DNA from: an uncultured Blautia sp.
GTDB taxonomy: Bacteria > Bacillota > Clostridia > Lachnospirales > Lachnospiraceae
NCBI GenBank assembly: GCA_934408705.1
Contig: CAKRVL010000108.1
Location: 1-7,675 of the forward strand
DNA length: 7,675 nucleotides
Direction of reading: 5' to 3'
This document shows positions 1 to 5,120 of this stretch, in pieces. Made by a program: the position numbers and the translations under genes. The notes under the pieces were generated by a model, which was not told where the DNA came from, did not search any database, and worked only from the letters and a program-made list of their open reading frames with translations. How positions within the stretch are numbered: the stretch's first letter is position 1; every line of letters begins with the position of its first letter.

Positions 1-12
1 ATTAAATGGCAG

Positions 13-88
13 GCGATACTACTTCGGATGAAACCGTTCCCTCCGCGTATATATGAACGGATCATATTCTACCCCGGGGTAGCATCGC
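13..88. other. Nested inverted repeats, possible structured RNA (strand uncertain)
   Basis: Bases 13-22 (GCGATACTAC) pair with 79-88 (GTAGCATCGC), and inside them CCGTTC (34-39) pairs with GAACGG (55-60). ACCCCGGGGT (71-80) is a separate palindrome that overlaps the outer stem. Read on the plus strand the outer stem has one A/C mismatch; read on the minus strand that position becomes a G-U wobble, giving an unbroken 10-bp helix, so a minus-strand RNA is slightly favoured. The only terminator seen nearby points the other way (119-141). I do not recognise a riboswitch or known RNA family. No convincing coding frame is present in 1-150. Confidence 0.35.
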
Positions 89-118
89 TCCCTCTTAAAC
101 AGCAATTAGAATTCAGTA

Positions 119-141
119 ACCGCAATGGCGGTATTTTTTTT
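119..141 (+). terminator. Rho-independent terminator
   Basis: A 5-bp GC-rich stem ACCGC (119-123) / GCGGT (128-132) with an AATG loop is followed by eight Ts (134-141). It would end plus-strand transcription entering from the left edge, or act as an attenuator before the gene at 233. Confidence 0.7.
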
Positions 142-232
142 ACGATTTTTTAATAGGATTAAGCAAATAGCGAAGGAAAAAGTGGATATTTGCCTGCTGT
201 AAAAAGGTAGATGGTCAAGAAGAGGAGAGAAT

Positions 233-550
233 ATGGAGAAAAAATATTGGGAAGATAAAGAATACTCTTATTTCAGCCATAAAAAATGTGAATTTTTCCC
301 TTGTCATAAGGGTGCAGATCCGGATGATTTTAATTGTCTGTTCTGTTATTGTCCTCTTTATGCACTAGGGGATAAGTGTGGTGGGAATTTTCGATATAAT
401 GAAAAGGGCTTTAAAGATTGTACCAACTGTCAGCTTCCTCATAAACGGAAAAATTATGGATATGTAACAGGTAAATATCAGGAATTGGCAGAAATGATGC
501 AGAAGGTAAGAATGACAGAATATCCTGCAAATGAAATAAATGAAGAATAA
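233..550 (+). CDS. Small cysteine-rich protein (zf-like domain family)
   Basis: A 105-residue protein of unknown function resembling the 'cysteine-rich small domain' family found in clostridia and archaea. Visible features are eight cysteines (C19, C24, C35, C38, C40, C49, C63, C66) with nearby H25 and H70. They lie in characteristic blocks: FFPCHKGADP (21-30), FNCLFCYCPLY (33-43), CGGNF (49-53) and KDCTNCQLPH (61-70). The arrangement suggests metal binding, zinc or iron, but this is an inference. No signal peptide or membrane segment is seen; the C-terminal quarter looks helical and acidic. The start is supported by AGGAG at 223-227, five bases upstream of ATG. It is transcribed towards the minus-strand phosphoesterase and shares a terminator with it, so it is not part of the microcompartment operon. 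Confidence 0.85.
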   Translation: MEKKYWEDKEYSYFSHKKCEFFPCHKGADPDDFNCLFCYCPLYALGDKCGGNFRYNEKGFKDCTNCQLPHKRKNYGYVTGKYQELAEMMQKVRMTEYPANEINEE

Positions 551-553
551 AAG

Positions 554-613
554 ACTCTCCCGAACATATGACGGAACCAGAATTGCCTGCTTCGCATATG
601 CGGGAGAGTTTTT
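554..613. terminator. Long hairpin terminator between convergent genes
   Basis: ACTCTCCCG (554-562 region) pairs with CGGGAGAGT (601-609). CATATG at 565-570 and 595-600 extends the stem after a two-base bulge. TTTTT follows on the plus strand (609-613). On the minus strand the stem is followed by a weaker CTTTTATT tract, so it may work in both directions for the two convergent genes. Confidence 0.8.
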
Positions 614-632
614 GCTATGAGAAAATGTTTGG

Positions 633-1346
633 TTATCTGATGCTAAGAAGCATTTTTAGTTTTGGTATCTGGTTGTTAAGAATCAGACTTTCGGGAAACA
701 TGGCTTCGTGGACAAAATCAGCTGCGTAAGTGAAATCTCCAATATGCTCAGCTCCGTGGCTGTCACTGGAAAGGACAATGGGAACCAGATATTTCCGGCA
801 GTAACTCAAAATCTGTGCACAATTCACATGAGTATCACCACGATAACCATAAGGCGCCAGAGAAGCTTCGTTGATTTCCAGAATCACTCCGTTTTCGCCG
901 GCTGCTTTTATAACAGCAGCGTAATCTATGGCGTATTGGGGATTATCAATATGCCCAAGAAGCTTTACTACTGGATTTTTCATTGCATTTATAAGTGCTG
1001 CTGTATTTTCCTCACAGGTGCCCGGTCGGAAATTCTGGCAGTGCATACTGGCAATTGCGTAGTCCAGCTTATTAAGCAATTCCTGTTCTAGATCAACCTT
1101 ACCATCTGTATTAAGAATATTCAATTCTACTCCATATAATAATTCTACGCCAAAACGCTTCCGCGGTGAATAAGTCAGACTGCGAAAATAAGATGAAGTT
1201 CCGGCGGCAAGTGTGGCGGGGCCGTGGTCTGTGATTCCAAGAAGCTTCAGTCCCTTTTTGGCGGCAATCTTTGCCATATCACTAATTGTACAGCTTGTGC
1301 CGTGTCCGCTGGCAATGGAATGGGTATGTATATCAGAAAGATACAT
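633..1346 (-). CDS. PHP-family phosphoesterase, YcdX-like
   Basis: A 237-residue PHP-domain metal-dependent phosphoesterase. Metal-binding motifs appear in family order: DIHTHS (5-10, H7/H9), GHG (14-16), GITDHG (37-42), YGVELN (71-76, E74), ASMH (99-102), LLGHIDN (129-135, H132), LEINEAS (156-162) and SSDSHG (193-198, D195/H197). This pattern matches YcdX-type phosphatases, which bind a multinuclear metal centre; the substrate is unknown. The frame is open 27 codons further upstream, but AAGGAG (minus strand, 1356-1361) lies nine bases before the ATG at 1344-1346, so the shorter start is preferred. An alternative ATG three codons earlier abuts the ribosome binding site and is unlikely. The gene is divergent from the shell gene at 1590; nothing in its sequence ties it to the microcompartment. 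Confidence 0.9.
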   Translation of the reverse strand: MYLSDIHTHSIASGHGTSCTISDMAKIAAKKGLKLLGITDHGPATLAAGTSSYFRSLTYSPRKRFGVELLYGVELNILNTDGKVDLEQELLNKLDYAIASMHCQNFRPGTCEENTAALINAMKNPVVKLLGHIDNPQYAIDYAAVIKAAGENGVILEINEASLAPYGYRGDTHVNCAQILSYCRKYLVPIVLSSDSHGAEHIGDFTYAADFVHEAMFPESLILNNQIPKLKMLLSIR

Positions 1347-1368
1347 ATAAATCATCTCCTTTTGTTCC

Positions 1369-1397
1369 AGTATGACAGAGGGGCAAAAACATGTCAA
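1369..1397 (-). promoter_or_regulatory. Promoter for the PHP phosphoesterase gene
   Basis: On the minus strand, TTGACA (1392-1397) and CATACT (1369-1374) are separated by exactly 17 bases. Transcription would start near 1362, leaving a leader of only about 16 nt with the ribosome binding site almost at the 5' end. Confidence 0.6.
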
Positions 1398-1401
1398 CTG
1401 T

Positions 1402-1462
1402 AAAATGTAAGAAAAAGGCAGAAACAAATAAAAACAACATTAAAACACAAGAGAAACCACAT
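1402..1462. promoter_or_regulatory. A-rich candidate regulator-binding module upstream of the shell-gene promoter
   Basis: This stretch holds AAAATGT (1402-1408), AAAAACAACAT (1430-1440), AAAACACAA (1442-1450) and AAACCACAT (1454-1462). The last three repeats are spaced about 11 bases apart, one helical turn. The first two blocks recur 28 bases apart, in the same order, upstream of the aldolase promoter. Binding of a shared regulator is an inference. Confidence 0.45.
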
Positions 1463-1490
1463 AAAATATGATGATAACTGTTGCTTTTTG

Positions 1491-1519
1491 TTGACATGAG
1501 AGAAAGAGAACGATATAAT
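1491..1519 (+). promoter_or_regulatory. Consensus sigma-A promoter for the eutS-eutP unit
   Basis: TTGACA (1491-1496) and TATAAT (1514-1519) are both perfect consensus hexamers with a 17-base spacer. The leader to the ATG at 1590 is about 64 nt and is A/T-rich. Confidence 0.9.
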
Positions 1520-1589
1520 TATAGGAAGGAAAATAATTGTATAAGAAACTATTTCAGTGAAATTATTGGCTTTATAACAGGAGGTAAAG

Positions 1590-1967
1590 ATGGGATACAC
1601 AGATAATATGTCTCCGGAAATGAAACAGCGAATTGTGCAGGAACTGGTTCCGGGGAAGCAGATTTCTCTTGCACATATCATTGCCAATCCGGATAAGATT
1701 TTGTACACTAAGCTGGGCCTGGATCCATCTCTGGATTATTCCAGAGCAGCTATTGGTATTATGACTGTAAGTCCTGCCGAGACAGCGATTATCATGGCTG
1801 ATATCGCGATGAAATCCTCTGGTATTGAATTAGGGTTTGTGGATCGTTTCAGTGGAAGTCTGATCATCACCGGCACTGTGTCAGAGGTTGAAGCATCTAT
1901 TAATGCGATTATGGATTATGTAGGTAATAAGCTTGATTTTACCCTATGTCCGATTACAAGGACCTGA
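1590..1967 (+). CDS. eutS: Microcompartment shell protein, EutS/PduU type (circularly permuted BMC-H)
   Basis: A 125-residue shell subunit of the EutS/PduU family, whose members form hexamers in the facets of bacterial microcompartments with a permuted BMC fold. Recognisable landmarks are the N-terminal block IVQELVPGKQISLAHIIANP (15-34), the core AAIGIMTVSPAETAIIMADI (53-72), GIELGFVDRFSGSLIITG (78-95) and the ending CPITRT (120-125), typical of EutS. It begins with about 14 residues before the family's usual start (RIVQE...), but GGAGG just before the ATG at 1590 supports this start. It is the first gene after a perfect promoter, is followed six bases later by the P-loop gene, and is separated by a terminator from the enzyme operon, so shell-accessory functions are made from their own transcript. 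Confidence 0.93.
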   Translation: MGYTDNMSPEMKQRIVQELVPGKQISLAHIIANPDKILYTKLGLDPSLDYSRAAIGIMTVSPAETAIIMADIAMKSSGIELGFVDRFSGSLIITGTVSEVEASINAIMDYVGNKLDFTLCPITRT

Positions 1968-1973
1968 TGCTAT

Positions 1974-2429
1974 ATGAAAAAGCTTGTTCTTATCGGTCGC
2001 AGTGAGGCAGGAAAAACTACTCTGACTCAGGCGCTGCGCGGCGAAAAAATACACTATCATAAAACACAGTACGTAAATAATTTTGATGTGATCGTTGACA
2101 CACCGGGAGAGTATGCACAGACTAAAGGTTTGGGACATGCGCTGGCGTTATATACATATGAATCGGATGTGGTTGGACTCCTGGTTTCTGCGACGGAGCC
2201 ATACTGCCTTTTCCCACCATGTATTACGTGTATGGCGAATCGTGAGGTGGTAGGAATCGTCACCAAGATTAATGATCCGGATGCTAATGTGAAGCTGGCT
2301 ACATCGTGGTTGCAGCTTGCCGGTTGTAAGAAGATTTTTTATGTGGATTCCAAGAAACAGGAAGGGATTCCGGAGCTTCTGGAGCATCTCAGGGAAGATG
2401 GGGATGTAATGCCATGGGAAGAATCATAG
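1974..2429 (+). CDS. eutP: EutP/PduV-type small P-loop NTPase
   Basis: A 151-residue protein of the EutP/PduV family found in ethanolamine and propanediol microcompartment operons. The P-loop is GRSEAGKTT (8-16), the G3-like motif is DTPGEY (42-47), a G4-like TKIND occurs at 97-101 and a G5-like DSKK at 125-128. The family is Ras-like in fold. EutP has been described as an acetate kinase in one system and PduV as linked to microcompartment movement, so the role here is unresolved. CITC (83-86) is a Cys pair seen in the middle of the protein. The gene starts six bases after eutS stops and is probably translationally linked to it. A strong terminator follows. Confidence 0.9.
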   Translation: MKKLVLIGRSEAGKTTLTQALRGEKIHYHKTQYVNNFDVIVDTPGEYAQTKGLGHALALYTYESDVVGLLVSATEPYCLFPPCITCMANREVVGIVTKINDPDANVKLATSWLQLAGCKKIFYVDSKKQEGIPELLEHLREDGDVMPWEES

Positions 2430-2443
2430 TTATAAGAGTTAAG

Positions 2444-2488
2444 AAAAATCTTCAGTAATCTGCAGAAAAGATTGCTGGAGATTTTTTT
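2444..2488 (+). terminator. Rho-independent terminator after eutP
   Basis: A 15-bp stem pairs 2447-2461 with 2469-2483 and contains two G-U pairs; the loop is 7 nt. The flanking As pair into the following T-tract (2482-2488). It closes the eutS-eutP transcript before the enzyme operon. Confidence 0.88.
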
Positions 2489-2537
2489 ATAGCGGAAACA
2501 AGAAATGCAAATAGAGCGCGAAATGAAAACAAACTGG

Positions 2538-2620
2538 AAAATGTGGGAAAACCATAAAAACCAAGAAAAACAACATGTTAATCTCCTAAAAAATCCACAC
2601 AAAACAACATAAAACAACAA
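2538..2620. promoter_or_regulatory. A-rich candidate regulator-binding module upstream of the aldolase promoter
   Basis: AAAATGT (2538-2544) and AAAAACAACAT (2566-2576) repeat the arrangement seen at 1402-1440, with the same 28-base offset. Further copies AAAACAACAT (2601-2610) and AAAACAACAA (2611-2620) are exactly ten bases apart. TCCACAC (2594-2600) also forms a 7-bp inverted repeat with GTGTGGA (2638-2644) in the promoter spacer. The spacer 2489-2627 contains no gene. Confidence 0.45.
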
Positions 2621-2627
2621 AAAGAGC

Positions 2628-2656
2628 TTGACTTATTGTGTGGAATGGTGTACACT
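2628..2656 (+). promoter_or_regulatory. Promoter for the aldolase/dehydrogenase/shell operon
   Basis: TTGACT (2628-2633) and TACACT (2651-2656) have a 17-base spacer. The -10 box deviates from consensus and sits inside the palindrome GTGTACAC (2648-2655), which fits an activated or repressed promoter better than a constitutive one. Confidence 0.7.
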
Positions 2657-2674
2657 AACATCATATCCATAAAA

Positions 2675-2747
2675 GTAACAGGCTGACTATGCTCAGCCGT
2701 AATAAGTTACCCGGTGCGGTACTATAACATACATAATCCACCGCGCC
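2675..2747 (+). promoter_or_regulatory. Structured 5' leader before the aldolase gene
   Basis: Two consecutive helices lie in the roughly 110-nt leader. The first has an outer stem GTAAC (2675-2679) / GTTAC (2706-2710) and an inner stem GGCTGA (2681-2686) / TCAGCC (2693-2698) with a 6-nt loop. The second pairs GGTGCGGT (2713-2720) with ACCGCGCC (2740-2747), one G-U pair and a 19-nt loop. No T-tract follows, so it is not a terminator. The ribosome binding site is only 12 bases further on. I do not recognise a known riboswitch. Confidence 0.5.
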
Positions 2748-2773
2748 TGAATGTGCTTAAGGAGGAAAAAAGC

Positions 2774-3643
2774 ATGGTAAACGAATACGAAATCAAAAAA
2801 CAGATTTGCGACATCGGAAGAAGAATCTATAACCGTAACATGGTTGCTGCAAATGATGGAAACATCTCCGTAAAACTGAATGACAACGAATTCCTTTGCA
2901 CACCTACTGGTGTATCTAAAGGTTTCATGACTCCAGAGTTCATCTGTAAAGTAGATGCTAAGGGTAACGTTCTTCAGGCTAACCCGGGCTTCAAACCATC
3001 ATCTGAGATTAAAATGCATATGAGAGTATATGAGAAGAGACCTGATGTAGGATCTGTTGTACATGCTCATCCAATTTATGCAACATCTTTCGCTATCGCA
3101 GGTATTCCGCTTACACAGCCGATCATGCCTGAGGCAGTTATCGCTCTTGGATGTGTTCCGATCGCTGAGTACGGTACACCTTCCACAATGGAAATTCCGG
3201 ATAACCTTGAGAAATATCTTCCATACTTCGATGCAGTTCTTCTTGAGAACCACGGAGCTCTTACATGGAGCACAGACCTGAATGCTGCATACATGAAGAT
3301 GGAGTCTGTTGAATTCTATGCACAGCTTCTGTATCAGAGCAAGCTTCTTGGAGGCCCGAAGGAATTCGATAAAGAGAACATTAAGAAACTTTATGAGATC
3401 CGTCGTAAATTCGGTATGCCTGGAAAACATCCGGCAAGCCTTTGCCAGAACAAAGACGGCGTAAACTGCCATAACTGTGGTGGCGCATGTCACAATGAAG
3501 ACTACAAACAGTTCCCAGGATATCAGTATGATTTCGTTGGTGGCAACTGTGATGCTCCTGCAGCTGACACAGCTAATGCAGACGCAGAGTTAGTAGCTAA
3601 GATCACAAAACAGGTTATGTCTCAGTTAGGACTTAACAAATAA
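2774..3643 (+). CDS. fucA: Class II aldolase, L-fuculose/L-rhamnulose-phosphate type, with C-terminal encapsulation tag
   Basis: A 289-residue zinc-dependent aldolase of the AraD/FucA fold, predicted to cleave fuculose-1-phosphate or rhamnulose-1-phosphate into DHAP and L-lactaldehyde. Visible active-site features are the phosphate-binding GNIS (29-32) and TPTGVSKG (43-50), the catalytic glutamate in PSSEIKMH (E78), and zinc ligands H97 and H99 in VHAHP and H160 in ENHGA. The core ends near residue 215, as in FucA. An unusual tail follows: a four-Cys cluster C224/C232/C235/C239, a linker, then an amphipathic helix AELVAKITKQVMSQLGL (271-287) of the encapsulation-peptide type. The frame extends 20 codons upstream, but AAGGAGG at 2759-2765 fixes the start at 2774. 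The substrate (fuculose versus rhamnulose phosphate) cannot be decided from sequence alone. Confidence 0.9.
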   Translation: MVNEYEIKKQICDIGRRIYNRNMVAANDGNISVKLNDNEFLCTPTGVSKGFMTPEFICKVDAKGNVLQANPGFKPSSEIKMHMRVYEKRPDVGSVVHAHPIYATSFAIAGIPLTQPIMPEAVIALGCVPIAEYGTPSTMEIPDNLEKYLPYFDAVLLENHGALTWSTDLNAAYMKMESVEFYAQLLYQSKLLGGPKEFDKENIKKLYEIRRKFGMPGKHPASLCQNKDGVNCHNCGGACHNEDYKQFPGYQYDFVGGNCDAPAADTANADAELVAKITKQVMSQLGLNK

Positions 3644-3659
3644 TTATAATAGTAAATAA

Positions 3660-3689
3660 CCGCAGTTGTGAAATTAATCGCAACTGCGG
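3660..3689 (+). other. Intercistronic hairpin between aldolase and aldehyde dehydrogenase genes
   Basis: An 11-bp stem CCGCAGTTGTG (3660-3670) / CGCAACTGCGG (3679-3689), with one G-U pair and an 8-nt loop, lies in the 71-base gap. No T-tract follows, so it is more likely an mRNA stability or processing element than a terminator. Confidence 0.6.
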
Positions 3690-3714
3690 AGAACCTTAAA
3701 GGAGGAACAATCTC

Positions 3715-5103
3715 ATGCCAATTAGCGAGAGCATGGTACAGGATATTGTACAGGAAGTTATGGCGAAAATGCAGATTGCAGAAGCTCCGGCCGGTAAACA
3801 TGGAATTTTCCAGGATATGAACGAGGCTATCGAGGCAGCGAAGGCTTCCCAGAAGATCGTCAGGAAAATGTCCTTAGACCAGAGGGAAAAAATTATTACC
3901 TGCATTCGAAGAAAAACTAAAGAAAATGCAGAAATCCTTGCACGTATGGGTGTTGATGAGACTGGAATGGGAAATGTAGGAGATAAGATCCTGAAACACC
4001 ATCTGGTTGCAGATAAGACACCGGGTACAGAAGATCTCAGCACTACAGCATGGTCCGGAGACAGAGGACTTACTCTGATCGAGATGGGACCATTTGGTGT
4101 GATCGGAGCGATTACTCCATGTACCAATCCAAGTGAGACAATTCTGTGTAATACAATGGGCATGCTGGCAGGTGGAAATACAGTAGTATTTAACCCACAT
4201 CCGGCTGCAATCAAGACTTCAATTTATGCGATCAATCTTCTGAACGAGGCATCCCTGGAATCAGGCGGCCCGGATAATATCGCGGTAACAGTAGAGAAGC
4301 CTACATTAGAGACAAGTAATATTATGATGAAACATAAAGATATCCCGCTTATTGCAGCAACAGGCGGTCCTGGCGTTGTTACAGCAGTTCTTTCCTCTGG
4401 AAAACGTGGAATCGGTGCTGGCGCAGGAAACCCACCTGCAGTTGTAGATGAGACAGCAGATGTAAGAAAAGCTGCTCAGGATATCGTAAACGGATGTACA
4501 TTCGATAACAACCTTCCTTGTATCGCAGAGAAGGAAATCGTTGCAGTTGCTTCTATCGCAGATGAGCTTATGCATTATCTGGTAAGTGAGAATGATTGTT
4601 ATCTTGCTTCCAAAGAAGAGCAGGACAAGCTTATAGATGTGGTTCTTGCAGGCGGTAAGCTGAATCGTAAATGCGTTGGACGTGATGCCAGAACATTGCT
4701 TTCCATGATCGGAGTTAATGTTCCTGCAAATATCCGTTGTATCGTATTTGAGGGACCGAAGGAGCATCCACTTATTGCAACAGAGCTTATGATGCCTATT
4801 CTTGGTGTTGTAAGAGCGAAAGATTTTGATGATGCAGTAGAGCAGGCTGTATGGCTTGAGCATGGCAATCGCCACTCTGCACACATTCATTCCAAGAACA
4901 TTGACAATATCACCAAATATGCGAAAGCAATCGATACTGCAATCCTTGTTAAGAACGCACCTTCTTATGCAGCTCTGGGATTCGGTGGAGAAGGCTATTG
5001 TACATTTACCATCGCAAGCCGTACCGGTGAAGGTCTTACAAGCGCAAGCACATTTACCAAGAGAAGACGCTGCGTAATGGCAGACAGCCTTTGCATTCGC
5101 TAA
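3715..5103 (+). CDS. pduP: CoA-acylating aldehyde dehydrogenase, PduP type, with N-terminal encapsulation peptide
   Basis: A 462-residue NAD+- and CoA-dependent aldehyde dehydrogenase, expected to convert propionaldehyde to propionyl-CoA inside the microcompartment lumen. The N-terminal amphipathic helix SESMVQDIVQEVMAKMQ (4-20), followed by a short A/P/G linker, is the classic encapsulation peptide. The catalytic domain shows PFGVIGAITPCTNPSET (126-142), GGNTVVFNPHP (153-163), a Gly-rich ATGGPGVV (215-222), GAGNPPAVVD (236-245) and the active-site cysteine C269 in FDNNLPCIAEK. A C-terminal GFGGEGYCTFTIASRTGEG block (422-440) is typical of the acylating family. Length fits PduP/EutE proteins. 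AAAGGAGG upstream of the ATG supports the start. It lies in the same operon as the aldolase and alcohol dehydrogenase. Confidence 0.93.
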   Translation: MPISESMVQDIVQEVMAKMQIAEAPAGKHGIFQDMNEAIEAAKASQKIVRKMSLDQREKIITCIRRKTKENAEILARMGVDETGMGNVGDKILKHHLVADKTPGTEDLSTTAWSGDRGLTLIEMGPFGVIGAITPCTNPSETILCNTMGMLAGGNTVVFNPHPAAIKTSIYAINLLNEASLESGGPDNIAVTVEKPTLETSNIMMKHKDIPLIAATGGPGVVTAVLSSGKRGIGAGAGNPPAVVDETADVRKAAQDIVNGCTFDNNLPCIAEKEIVAVASIADELMHYLVSENDCYLASKEEQDKLIDVVLAGGKLNRKCVGRDARTLLSMIGVNVPANIRCIVFEGPKEHPLIATELMMPILGVVRAKDFDDAVEQAVWLEHGNRHSAHIHSKNIDNITKYAKAIDTAILVKNAPSYAALGFGGEGYCTFTIASRTGEGLTSASTFTKRRRCVMADSLCIR

Positions 5104-5120
5104 CAGGAGGAAACATTAAA

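Noticed and set aside
1..152. Plus-strand frame open from the left edge to a stop at about 152, as the tail of an upstream gene
   Set aside because: It reads through the terminator hairpin and T-tract, and the translation resembles no known protein end; the inverted repeats explain the sequence better.
708..1091. 127-codon plus-strand frame opposite the PHP phosphoesterase
   Set aside because: The minus-strand frame has a full set of PHP metal-binding motifs; the plus-strand translation has none.
1347..1427. Longer N-terminus for the PHP phosphoesterase
   Set aside because: It would run through the predicted promoter and ribosome binding site; the PHP fold starts directly at MYLSDIHTHS.
1532..1566. 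AATAATT/AATTATT pairing in the eutS leader as a regulatory hairpin
   Set aside because: It is a seven-pair, all A-T stem with a long loop in an A/T-rich leader, expected by chance.
1402..2620. CRISPR-like array from the repeated CAACA motifs
   Set aside because: The repeats are short, A-rich, imperfect and 10-11 bases apart with no spacer pattern; regulator sites are more likely.
2714..2773. Upstream ATG giving the aldolase 20 more residues
   Set aside because: This stretch is the structured leader; AAGGAGG is eight bases before the ATG at 2774 and no ribosome binding site precedes 2714.
4306..4890. 194-codon minus-strand frame inside the aldehyde dehydrogenase gene
   Set aside because: Shadow of the coding strand; the composition is implausible for a real protein and no motifs are visible.
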